Shown here: positions 11,701 to 22,687 of the stretch, one piece after another
Layout of the letters: each line of letters begins with the position of its first letter
Position numbering within the stretch: position 1 is the first letter of the stretch
NCBI GenBank assembly: GCA_029891385.1
Contig: CM057228.1
Span: 19,430,309-19,494,308, forward strand
DNA length: 64,000 bases
DNA from: Erythroxylum novogranatense
Taxonomy: Eukaryota > Streptophyta > Magnoliopsida > Malpighiales > Erythroxylaceae
Direction: 5' to 3'
The notes under the pieces: model-generated
Databases searched by the model: none
What the model was told of the DNA's origin: nothing
What the model saw: only the letters and a program-made list of their open reading frames with translations
Translations under genes and position numbers: made by a program

Positions 11701-13798
11701 ATGGCAACAGTGTCTCTCCCACTCTCGCGAAACGCATTTTTCACCCTTACTCACCTCTCAAACATCGCCATTTCCTAATTTGAGTCTAAAGCACCTCTCA
11801 AAATCATTTGCTCGGTAAGACATCATCATGCCACTCTTTCAGTAGTTCCTTGGTCTCTGTTGTCTCTCTCTTTTTTTTAAAAAATCCTTTTAATGTTAGT
11901 TCCTTCGAAATAATCAAATTTCCAGCCTTTGGCAACCAACTTGATTTCTTAGCTTTACCATTTTCCGTGAATTGTAATGGGTTACCATGGATTTGTAATT
12001 TGGAATTTGGAGCTCAGAATTGCTACAAAGGAATGTTACAAGGGATGGATGTAAATCCAGTGTAAATCTGTTTCATTCAAAGGAACTTAATTGCGTAACA
12101 TGTGGGATTCTTGCTGCTTGGATCATTACTACTGCAACGTCTGTAATTGTTGCTAGTCAGGTAACTATCGTACCTTTGAAGTTCTCTGTTTTACTTTTTA
12201 TCAGTATGGGTGTCCAATCCAGAAAAGGGATGCTTTTTTGGATGGTTGTCATAGCATCCAAATTGATTGAAGAAACTTGTTCACTTCTTTTTTCTTTCTT
12301 TTTTGTCTTGGGATCCTAGGCATCTTTAGTCGCTTTTTTTCTGAGATTAGATAATGATTCTTACCCCAGAAAGATTTGTTCATTTTCACTTCATCAAATG
12401 CTTATCCCTTTTGAAAATTCTCTTGCATCTTTGACAAAGGTAGTCTTTTCTTTTCCTTTTTTGCTTTCATTTTCTTTTCATGTCACCTTTTGTAAATTTC
12501 AAGTATGACTTTATTGTAAATACTAAGAACATGTATCTTTGAGGTGATAATGCTACCATTATGGCTATAGCACTTGTAATTTGCATGCCTTCACAACATT
12601 CAAAATGTGATGGTTAACTTGCAGAGGTTGCCCCCATTATCAACGGAGCCTAATCGATGTGAGCGAGCATTTGTGGGAAACACAATTGGCCAAGCAAATG
12701 GTGTTTATGACAAGCTAGTAGATCTTCGATTTTGTGATTATACAAATGACAAGTCCAATCGAAGGGAAGTCACTTGCAATGCACTTATGTCCGATGCCAA
12801 GTTTGATGGTGTTGACATGTCGAAGTAGTAATGTCCAAGGCTTATCTTTGTTGGAGCTAGCTTCAAAGGTAAATTATCATTTCATCGTTAGATATATGCA
12901 TTTGCTTGTATTATTTTCCATCACCAAATGCTTTTGATATTTGTTTAAAGTCTTACTAGAGGAAACATAAAATACCTTGGTTCATTTTCATAGATTGATC
13001 ATCAACGTATTTCTTGCACATGAACAACTTATGAAGTAGATACTTTCGGTTGATCAATAATTGGCTCTTTGGTATCTTGACGATAAGTGCATTTAGCTAA
13101 TGGATGTAAGTATGCAATGACATACATCGGAAACACACAATAAACCTTATTAAAAATTGAAACTTCCTAGCTTTTGCTCCTTATTTAAATGTCTATTTTC
13201 TTGTAGAGATGATGCAGTCATGAGAATAATCTGTTTATCTATTAAAAAAATGAATTGCGGTTGTTAGTGAAAGCAATATCGTATATCATATAGATGCTCG
13301 AGTTAGCTTCGTCGTTCGATGACTATGTAAAAGGAACGGGACCATTCATAGTAGGATGTTTGAGAGTCGATGGGTGAAGGTGTTGAAAAGGAAAACCATA
13401 ATTTTGTAATTTCGTAGTCTTTGAACATCAAGCATAGACAAAATTTCGTTTTCAATCTATGGCGTAGGGTTGGTTTTTATTTTACCTTTTTTTTTTGGAG
13501 AAAACCAAATTGTACGAAGGCCAATAATCAAATGTTGGATAACACACTGCCACAATTCTTTCCAGGTGTGGATTTCTCCAATGTTGTTTTGGATCAGTTA
13601 ATTTTGGGAAAGCCGAACTTCAAGGAGCTATCTTTAAGAATACTGTGTTATCTGGCTCTACATTTGAGGAAGCTCATTTGGAAAATGCTGTTTTTGAGGA
13701 CACCATCATAGGTTACATTGATTTTCAGAAGCTTTGCACAAATACCACCATTAGCACTGAAGGAAGAGCTGATCTGGGATGCCGGTGACCTCAGTTTA
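11701..13798 (+). pseudogene. Broken copy of thylakoid-lumen TL17 pentapeptide-repeat gene
   Basis: Four exons of the nuclear gene for the thylakoid lumenal 17.4-kDa protein can be followed: about 11701-11814 (MATVSLPLSRNAFF, transit-peptide start), about 12030-12160 (CGILAAW...VIVASQ, lumen-targeting end), 12625-12868 (RLPPLSTEPNRCERAFVGN, then CDYTN and ALMSDAKFDG) and 13566-13798 (VDFSNVVLD, then FEEAHLENAVFEDTI, IGYID and the GCR end). Introns are retained with plausible GT-AG ends, so the copy was taken from DNA, not mRNA. Lesions: an in-frame TAA at codon 26, a frame break near 12823 after DGVDMSK and another near 13632. The family forms a right-handed pentapeptide beta-helix in the thylakoid lumen. 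This copy cannot make it. Confidence 0.88.
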
Positions 13799-13965
13799 CT
13801 TTTGAAGTACTAATTTATATTAATCGTATTTGTTGATCAACACGAAACAAGATTAGTTTTGGTGATTATGAAGAGATGCATAGTGCAGGTAACGGTTCAG
13901 TCTGTTATGACTGTTAATTATACGACGTGTTGTTCATGTTCTACGACAAAACTCACCTTGCAATA

Positions 13966-14085
13966 ATAATAGCAATAATCAAAATAATATTAATAATGTT
14001 AACAAAATTAATTCTAGTAATATTTTAAATATTATTATTATTATTATTAAAATGTATTATTATTATTATAATATTATTCTTAAAC

Positions 14086-14126
<41 letters not shown>

Positions 14127-14415
14127 CATAATAATAATATGTCATAATAGTAATAATAATAATAATTTTATAGTAATATTAATAATATTAATACGTTATT
14201 ATAATAATTATAATAATAGCAATAATCAAAATAATATTCATAATATTAACAAAAATAATAATAGTATAGAATTTAATCTCATAATAATAATATAATAATT
14301 TTATTTATAATATTAATTATAATTATAATTAATATAATCATAATAATATTAATAATATAATCATAACAACAATAATAATAATATTTTAACAATATTAATA
14401 ATCAAAATAATACTA
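13966..14415. repeat. AAT-type microsatellite tract
   Basis: Interrupted (AAT)n/(ATT)n runs fill this stretch inside the right part of the TIR element, with both strands' versions adjoining near 14025-14110. Confidence 0.85.
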
Positions 14416-14659
14416 AAATTACATCTATTAACATCTACAAGTCTTATTACACTACTGAGGCATTTATGTCATTAACACTTTTACGCTCAAGAAGCAAGAA
14501 CCAAACACATTTACATTTTGTGACGGCGACAATTATCTCTCGCTCGTCCATCGCAACCAAACATCTCCCGCCTTGATTAACTTGCTCGTCTCTGTTTTAT
14601 CCTTGTTTTATACAATTCCGCCTTTTACATCTGCAGACGCTAACCAAACGCAACGTTAA

Positions 14660-15125
14660 ACTTTTATTAAACTTGCATTAGATGGTGAGTTGCAATTTAC
14701 CCATTTGAAGGTATTGTGAAAATGAATAACGCTTTCTAGAATCAATTGCGTGAAAGTGCATTACTTCTTTCCTAAAGTTTCTATTATGCCAGGTCAAATC
14801 ACGAGCTATAGAATTTTTAGTTTTGTCAAATGCATGAATTTTTCAATTATATTAAATATTTTAGTAGCAATTATTGAATTAGTTGTAAAATAAAAATTTT
14901 ATGTTAAAATAAATTACATTAAATAAAATTTAATATCTGTATGATAAGAATAAAATAAAAATAAGTTATGAAAGTAAATAAAATTTTATTTTAAATTTTA
15001 TAAATATCAACTAAAATTTTATTTTAAGCTTTTATTATAATCTTAATTAAATTTATATTTTTCATAAAATAAAAATCAGAAATACGAGATAATTAAAAAT
15101 TATTATTTAAAATTAAATCAACTGT
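14660..15125. other. AT-rich spacer
   Basis: No feature that I can support. Sequence resumes a unique, less AT-rich character near 15130. Confidence 0.4.
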
Positions 15126-15154
15126 AGTTTCAAGCTGAAAAGTCCATGTTTATC

Positions 15155-15400
15155 GAGATGAGCACGTGCCATCTTTGACAAATTGCCTGAGGAAAAACGC
15201 CACGAAGAAATTTCTACCTCTTGAGGCTTGCCCGCAGACCACGTTATGCCGACCTTATCCCCAACCTAATCGTTAAATAAGGCACCGCCTCAACCACGTA
15301 ACACCAATCTTGCCCGTCTATCTTGCTTCCAATCTTTTAATCTCGACCGTCAATTCCTCAACACTCGCTATAAAACAAACTAACCTGGTAAGCGAGCCAC
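15155..15400 (+). promoter_or_regulatory. Promoter-like region without a recognised coding gene
   Basis: A CACGTG G-box at about 15164, further ACGT cores near 15240 and 15296, and a TATA-like CTATAAAACA at about 15369 are followed by pyrimidine-rich 5'-UTR-like sequence. Downstream there are only very short frames: ATG TCC TCC TAA at about 15448, and a stub at about 16292 whose reading MSAAQIQKVLHGKFK ends at a donor-like GTATGAG. The unit might be non-coding, or a gene whose exons I did not recognise. Confidence 0.4.
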
Positions 15401-16170
15401 ACAATTCGCCTCTTTCATTCCGCGGTGGTGTTTTCCTTTCTTTGACGATGTCCTCCTAATGGAGGATCGTAGAGGCGCGTGGATGTCTCATCTCCATAGA
15501 TCGTGTCCTGATCTATATGTTGGTTGCCGTTTTGTTAGGTGATGATACAAATATTTGTAGATCAGGGGATGAAGTCATGTTTTTCCAGCCGTCGATCCAT
15601 CTGATGTGAGTATTCGTTAGTCTTTTAAGTCTAGACTTTTGGTTCAATTATTTTTTAGCTATTATTAGCTTTCAATCTTCTGGATTTAGCTTAGCCGGCC
15701 TAGGTATCGACGGTTTGGGTTTGTTTGCAGATCTGTTGCAGATGTTCTTGAATAATCGGGAATCGGTTTCATATGGTACGACTGCAGGCGTCGGTTATGC
15801 TCGTGGGTTCCGGAACTGTTTTTTTGGTGATATGTAAACCGTATATCAAAAAGTATTATGTGTATGGTAATTTGTGCCTGTGATTGTTATAGGGAAAGCA
15901 AAGATGTTAGGCCTCGCGTTTAGGTTGGACAGTACCAGAATAGATCGCGAACTATCTGGTGGTTCTTGAAGCTTCTTTCGTAGCTTGTGCCTAATTCGAG
16001 GATGCGGTGATCTGATGTTAGATATAAATTGGATGTAAAAGATATCGGAAGACAAAACGCCAACTGGCTGAGTCTTCTTGTAATATCTTTGTCATCCGAC
16101 CTTTGCCATGACAGGTGCGCTTGCATGGCAGGTCACTCGTATTCTAATAAAAAAGATCGTTTTGTGTGTT

Positions 16171-16209
16171 GAGAGGAGATCGCACGGGGATTGCTCGGGA
16201 TCTCCTCTC
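16171..16209 (+). other. Perfect 11-bp inverted repeat (hairpin)
   Basis: GAGAGGAGATC at 16171-16181 pairs perfectly with GATCTCCTCTC at 16199-16209. Flanking TGT/ACA and an inner GCA/TGC could extend the stem to about 17 pairs with small bulges. It lies about 0.8 kb downstream of a TATA-like box. The arms are short for a plant microRNA precursor. Confidence 0.5.
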
Positions 16210-17655
16210 TACAGTGTGTGCCTTGTCCCAGCTTTCTTATTACGTCTCTACCAAACCAATTCAATCCTTCCATAATCATTGCGCTGCCCAGTAATGTCCG
16301 CTGCACAAATCCAGAAGGTTCTCCATGGAAAATTTAAGGTATGAGAGCAATCAACTGTCACAAAGTTCTTTATTTGACATCAGTCAATCATTGGTTAAAT
16401 GGAAGGTATAATTTCTGATCTAAATTTAAGTTCCTAAAATCATTGTTTAGTAGTCTTTAAAGTTCATAAACAGCTTCAAAGCTACATGGCAAAACGAAAA
16501 TCTCCATTTTGATAATCCAGAAAAACTTACTGAGTTAATTTCTCTTCTGGATTATGACAGTTCCATAATGTGGAGTACAACACTTTGATCTCAAAGGAAT
16601 AGTATTTGAGGTATCAATCAGTTTTGGAAATGATGGTAAGACATGAAAACAATTATCTCCGTATTTGTTCTCAAAGGATTAAGATAAAGGTGTCATCCAT
16701 TTTGGAAGTGATGGTAATGATTCAAATAGTTCTCCGTTCGTCGGTTAAGTGGTAAAGTCGTTAACTGGTAACAGAAAATTGTTCATTTGCTTGTTAATTG
16801 CGTTTATAATCGTGAGTTTGTCGGTAACCAATATCAGGAATCAGTATTCTCTTCGTCAATTTGTAGTTATTGCTATCATAACTCAAGCGTCTTTTACGTT
16901 CAAGTTAGATAATTATTATGCTTTGAATTTGTTTTTTCCGGGCATCCGGTTGCTTGTAGACGACTGTAATATTTAAAGTTCTCTGTAGTATTTTTTTTTT
17001 TAATGTGTACTTTCAAATGTCTTGTACTGGGAAGTTTATGAATCCCCCAAGATCATCGCCTGCAACGGAAATGGTGGGAACAATTGGCGAGATTCACTTA
17101 TAAGAGGATTGTAGTGTCTATCGTGTATGTTGGTCGTGGTGTTGAGTTTGCGTTTCAACCCTGATTCATGCATGTTTATTATTTTCCAGCATTTACTAGT
17201 AAACTGATGTGATGGCATTGAAGATTTACTAAATCCTAAACGATCTGATCCGTTTTTGTTTGATCTGTATAATATATATCCCCGTTTGTTTTTATGAACG
17301 CGTTTGCGTATGCATATGATCTAGTGCTTAATACAGCTGGTAGTCTTTCAGATTTTAAGTGCTCTTTCATCTTTTATATTGTTGTTTAATCATCTCTTTG
17401 TCAATTCACCTATTGTTATTATTTTCTTCTGTTAAGAATCAAGCATTTTATTTTGTTAATTCAATGATGGGGGAGTAGTCTTTCAAAATTCCCTGATTCA
17501 AGGTGAAAGTCATTTGTATGACGTCTAATAAAACAGCTGTGGTGGAAAAAGCTATGCTATGCTTGTGTTCTCAATGTAGCTCGTAAAGCGTACTTTAATT
17601 GCATCAATGGTAAGTGTTGCGTTATTATGGACTGTGTATAGATAATTATTAGTGT

Positions 17656-17910
17656 ATAGATAATTATTTAAGTAAATTAATATTTTATATTTTAATCCCT
17701 CTCTTGTGACTAAGCCTTGTGCTCTTAATTTTGTCGACTTAGTTTTGATGTGTATTTTTACTAATTCTGGAAGTCGTCTGAAAACGGATTTACATATTTA
17801 AATCATAGATAATTATTTAACTAAATTAATATTTTATATTTTAAACCCTCTCTTGTGACGAAGTCTTAATGTTGTCGTCTAAAAACGGATTTACATTTTT
17901 AAGTCTTGGT
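17656..17910 (+). repeat. Direct repeat, period 149 bases
   Basis: A block of about 60 bases starting ATAGATAATTATTTAA and running through CCCTCTCTTGTGAC occurs at 17656 and again at 17805. Each is followed by a diverged block with AAAACGGATTTACAT, so the whole unit appears tandemly duplicated. Confidence 0.7.
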
Positions 17911-17971
17911 AGGAGTAGAATCTTTAGATGCTTAAGGTAAAAAATATTTTAAAAGGCACATCGATAGTATA

Positions 17972-18182
17972 GCCATGCCGCTCTAGCCTAGTGGTAGAAA
18001 GAGGGGAGGGGATTGTGCGCAGTCGTTCGAGTTTTGGAAAGAGCAGCCTTTATTTATCATGATGTAATCTTGACTTATTTGTTAGAGCTTATTATCTAGG
18101 ATCAAATTCGGATTTATCTATCTATAATTGGAGTGAATGGCTCGTAAGTCTCAATCAGGCTAAGTTTTTTTAAAAAAAAAAC
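17972..18182 (+). repeat. tRNA-derived SINE
   Basis: The head contains a good polymerase III A box, TAGCCTAGTGG (17984-17994), and a weaker B box, CGTTCGAGTTTT (from 18024). The body ends in a T-run and A-run (about 18165-18180). A GGAGTGAATGGCT motif in the body loosely resembles a motif in the SINE at 28756-28981. I could not define target duplications. Confidence 0.6.
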
Positions 18183-18203
18183 CTTTTTGGTATTTTGATG
18201 CAA

Positions 18204-18281
18204 AGATCTGTAAGCTTGGTTAAGCTCTCAATATTCCAATTGAATATTGGGAGACTGGCGGTTCGAATCCTCCCAGATCTG
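18204..18281 (+). tRNA. tRNA-like cloverleaf with extended anticodon arm
   Basis: AGATCTG (18204-18210) pairs with CAGATCT (18274-18280) as a 7-bp acceptor stem. AGCT/AGCT with loop TGGTTA forms a D arm. GGCGG and CCTCC flank TTCGAAT as a T arm with one C-T mismatch. GGTTCGAATCC (18260-18270) is a perfect B box; CA follows the discriminator G. The anticodon arm is abnormal: CTCAATATTC and GAATATTGGG form about 10 pairs (one G-U) around a 5-base CAATT loop, so no normal 7-base anticodon loop exists. A T5 run follows at about 18295. It may be a tRNA pseudogene, a diverged organellar tRNA copy, or a polymerase III tRNA-like RNA. No decoding identity is claimed. Confidence 0.45.
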
Positions 18282-18289
18282 CAATCCTT

Positions 18290-21200
18290 TATGGTTTTTC
18301 AAATCTGCTTTCATCATAATTGTTTAATATTTATTGTTGGTTTTACGTAAATTATGACATCAGATGCAAGACATGAGAAAGAGATGAGGTGATTCAAGCT
18401 GGCGCTTTCCCTTCCAAGAGGTGGATGAAATCCCATTATTAGAGGAGTATACAGCAATAGCTGTCTCGTCAACTGGCCTGATCATCGTAGGCTCGTAGCT
18501 ATTATAGATTTTATTGTATTTGCATAAATGGGACCCAATTTATTATTAAAATTTAAAATAATCAAGGAAATCTCATATTTTTCAGTCTTAGATTTGGAAC
18601 TATGCTAAAAGATCGAGAATCCTATTGACCTTACGGATAATCATTTGCTACTCGGTTGTAGTTCTTAAAAGAGAGGGAAATAACGCCACGAGGGATGGAG
18701 CATACCAGATGATTTAGCATAAGTTAAAATTTTAGTATATTAATTTACCTTTATAATTTTGTTTTTTAAATTATGAAATCTATAAAAGTTTTTTATGTCT
18801 TCATGTTTTCGATTTACTATTATTTAAATGTATATTATTTAATTATTTATTTTAATAAAAATATGAATAATTTAATTCAATATTGTATTTATATATTTCA
18901 TAAATGTAAATTTATTATCAATAAAATTATGAATAATTTTATTTTATTTTAATAATTAAATTATATATAATTAAATTTAAAATATTTAAATATTTAAATA
19001 AAATTTGATTTAATAATCAAAATATATTACAAATAAATATTATTTTATAAATAAAATTTTAAATTTTAAATTATTTTATATTAAAATAACATAATTTTTA
19101 ATAATTTGTTAATAGATTAAGTAAATTTATTTAATTGAAAATAATTTATCTTAACTTATTAGTAATAAAATATATTAATATTAACAACTAAATATATATT
19201 TTCATTTAAAAGAAAAACAAAATTAAAAACAAAAATTAAAAATTAAAATTGCAACAGTAGAATCAAACAGGCCCTAACTTACTTTAAGAAGCGTGGTCTT
19301 CTACTTAAATCTTTGTTACGTCTCCAATTCGGAGGCGGCATGTAAGACAAAACTTTGCTAGGATACTTTAATATATTAAAGTATATTAGTAACTGGGGTC
19401 ATCCACAACTTGTATTTAGTTAATTAGAATTGAACTAATATTTTATTTAATACATCTATCATTTTTTCTATAAATTATTATAAGAATTTTATAATGTTAA
19501 ATATCATTTTCAACGTTTTTTATATCATTTAAAAGTTACAGCTTGAATATAATTAAATGTAAACAAATTATACTTTAGAATACTAAATATTTTATAATAA
19601 ATATTAATTTATCATTAAAATATTTAATTACATATGAAGATTAATTATTTTATATTCCTATTTAAAATATAAATATTAAGTTCATACAAAACTAATATTA
19701 AACTAAAAGCTCTTTTTTCCCCGGATACTTGATATTAAGTTGTTATCTTAATTTAATTTTTAATCAACTTATTAAGTAACACCTAAAAATTAGAAGAAAT
19801 TGAATTAATATCAATTATTTTCTGAAAATATATAATTAATAAAATATTAAATATTAAATAATTATCTAATATTAAATATTATATAAAACGTTATAACAAT
19901 AATGTAAACTTTTCGCACTTTATAACAATAAAATACTCATATTGTATTTTAATATTACGATCACATTTATTTAACATTATATATTTTATTTTCAAATTTT
20001 ATTTTGAATAATTATAAAATATTATATTATATCGTAAATCTTCATTCAATATGTTTATTTTATATTTTATTAAATACTTTTATGAAATCAAAAGATTTTT
20101 TCATTAATGTATAAAGTAATTTTCATATCTATTTAATTCTACTTCATTTTTTCCAAATGTATTACATATTGTATCTTGATTTTATAAATTTATTTATCTA
20201 GAACGATAATATCTTAAATTTATAATTTTATTTATTTTAAATAATTATTGTTTTGTCCCAATTTCTCTTTAAAGATGTGTCACGTGTCAAATCCTGGTAC
20301 AAATAGCTATGCTTTAGAAGTCGCGCATAATATATTATATTTTGTGTTAAACATATGGCCCCATTTGGTAAATGACATTTAAGTCATACTTTTGCACTCA
20401 AAGGTGGAATCACCGTCGTAGGCGCCTCCACTCCATAGGTGTTGTGAGGAGTAAATAACAATTTAATCTCACTTAGCATATCATAAAGGTAGCCTCTTAT
20501 GCGTACAAGAGTCACTATATTAGATGAACTTCTATATTATCTTTATCAAGACTCGAATTTGAGAACTATACACTCAACTTTTTTTTAATAAGTTGAGGTA
20601 TTAAGTCATAATTCTTTAACATATCGGAGGGTGTTAGCAGTTTAATAGCTAATAAATTTATTTCGTTACTAGAGGGTTGAGTTGGTTGATTCAAATTAAT
20701 CCACTAATTTTTTTTCCACTATTTTTTTAAAAAAACTCTTTTATAGGAACGATTTGGTATTCAACTGATAAAGATTGAATATTAATAACAAAAAGCACGT
20801 CGGTAATTATCAAATATCATTTACTTTCTAATTTATTTTGCTCTAAAATTATAACTATCACGCGTGTTACGAGAATTGTCACATATGTAACATAAGTGTT
20901 ACATACGTGACATTTCACTTACTCTTCTTTTGTTTTATCATTTTAATTTTAAACTTTTTATAAAACCTACAATGTCACAATCGTTTTCATTTTAGACACT
21001 TCTGTGTTTTGGTTTTCTATCATTTCAATTTTATTTTTATAAAATTTACAAATTGAACTCTAATTCTTAACACCAATATTTTAAAGATAGCATATAAGAT
21101 AAGAAATTTAAAGTTGAAAAATTGATTAATTTACTGAAATTGTTTAATTAATTTATAAATTATAGAAAAGTATTAAATTAAATTAAATATTAATCAATTT

Positions 21201-21330
21201 ATTATCATTATTATTATTATATGATTGTTATTAGAGTTATAAACTTAATTTTGTAAAATTAAATATCTAAAATATAAATTCTTATGAAAATATTCAAAGA
21301 AATACTAAGATATAATATTCACGTCCTTAC
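18290..21330. other. AT-rich spacer
   Basis: Long AT-rich stretch with no gene. Near 20380-20650 the minus strand has a B-box-like AAATTCGAGTCTTG, which may mark an old SINE, but the A box is unclear. A degenerate ACATATGTAAC-type duplication is present near 20881-20912. Confidence 0.4.
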
Positions 21331-21336
21331 AATTTT

Positions 21337-21455
21337 TTAAAAGTCATGTCCTTATAAGTTATTTTATATATAAACAACTAATACTAAATAACTAATTTTA
21401 TTAAGTATTTTAATAAACAGTTAATGTTATTTACTTATCAAATAAGTTGATGTTA
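21337..21455 (-). repeat. Dispersed repeat, inverted partner at 10430-10550
   Basis: The reverse complement matches the repeat near 10460-10545 almost base for base across the AGTTATTTAGTATTAGTTG core and the ATAAGGACATGACTT end. Confidence 0.5.
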
Positions 21456-22040
21456 TCCATTTATCAAATTAGCTTAACACAGATAGAATCAACTAACATG
21501 TAATATAATGCCTATTAGAGCTAGCATTTCATTACTTTTAAAATGTTCATCAAAATTATTATTCCTTTCTTGGCATCATTTAGCAATATATTTTAGTTTG
21601 TCTTTAATGCAACACCTTAATAATAACAATGATTGTCATATTTACGATGAATAGTTCACTTATTCCCTACTTCGTATTACTCTCTTGGCGTTACTCTGCC
21701 TTTTAGAGTGCTTGTAGAATCTTTCTTGTTGGGCCATAAAAAGGGAATAGGTTAACTTTCATTTCTAAACACTTAAGAAAATCACTAAAAAAAAAATATA
21801 ATGCGACTTAGCGATACAAATTATTTATTGTAGAGAAAATAAGTGAAACAAATTAGTTATCATGTCTTTTTTAATGTGTGAAAACTGAAAAGAGAAGTGA
21901 ATACATCTAAGAAGAAATGGCCGAGTAGTGGCATAAGGAGATACCGCATTTCAACAGTAGTACTTGTACACTTCGCTAGGGAGTATCTGTATCGGGATGC
22001 TTGGTCTGGCGTTTTATTTCATTTCCCAGATGTGCATGCC

Positions 22041-22140
22041 TATATATGAAAGTCGTAATTGTGTAACAAAACAAACCCATAAACCAAGTCATAACGAGTC
22101 AGACCCTCTCCTTCGTCGCTTCCCTGATCTGCTGTTTTAT
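22041..22140 (+). promoter_or_regulatory. TATA box and non-coding first exon of SEC14-like gene 1
   Basis: TATATATGAA at 22041 is followed by a CT-rich leader ending TTTTATCAG|GTTTGC at about 22140. A 5'-UTR intron of about 540 bases would then run to the acceptor TTGCAG at 22682, six bases before the start codon. The paralogue at 33.4-34.2 kb has the same arrangement. Confidence 0.5.
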
Positions 22141-22687
22141 CAGGTTTGCTGTTGTACATTTTTATAATTCTTGCTCTGCTTTTTTATCAGCATTTGTTGT
22201 TGGTGACCAGCTTATGTCTCGGAAACTAGTATAGTCTTCTATCTAAAATGCCCATGCACGAAAATGAGATACAGATTTGAGTTGCCATTGCTATTAATTT
22301 GGACATGATCTCCAACATCCGGAAAAAAAAAAAAAGATTAAGAATGAACAAGTTTTAGTTGTTTATTAATCCCAAAACTTCAGAATAAAACAAGCTTTAA
22401 AAATAAGACGAAATTTAAACTCGATATAACAATAAATTCTTTGCTTATGCCGGACTTGGTGTGTTTGATTTGGGCATTAGAAATCCTGTAATGTTGGCAT
22501 TCTATACCCTTTTGCTCTTTCTTTTACATTTTAATATCTTCAGATCTTGGCTTATTAGTTTTCCGAAATGACTCAATGCGAAAACAGAAGAAAGTGAAGA
22601 GGAAGAAGAGCTAATTTAGTTATGTTGAAGATGATTGAATTTTTTCATTCAAAGTACTTAATGTGCCTTGGATGTTTTGCAGTCACC

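Larger units (their letters stand above)
11181..14655. mobile_element. 3.5-kb TIR element with TTA target duplication and a captured host gene
   Basis: The left terminus CCCTGCGTTTGGTTACCGTC and the reverse complement of the right terminus, CGTTGCGTTTGGTTAGCGTC, match over most of about 23 bases. Each end is flanked by TTA (11178-11180 and 14656-14658), as expected for PIF/Harbinger. Further TTTGGTTA or CCAAAC motifs sit just inside both ends (for example TTTGCTTACCGTCT near 11250, AACCAAACATC near 14557). I see no transposase. The interior holds a degraded intron-containing copy of a plant gene (11701-13798) and an AAT tract, so this looks like a non-autonomous Pack-type element. Confidence 0.65.

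Noticed and set aside
15540..15608. Possible C/D-box snoRNA (GTGATGA ... CTGA)
   Set aside because: Boxes fit at the right spacing, but no terminal stem and no recognisable guide; such motifs occur by chance.
16171..16209. MicroRNA precursor
   Set aside because: The continuous stem is 11 bp and the whole foldback about 50 bases, shorter than plant precursors; no known mature sequence recognised.
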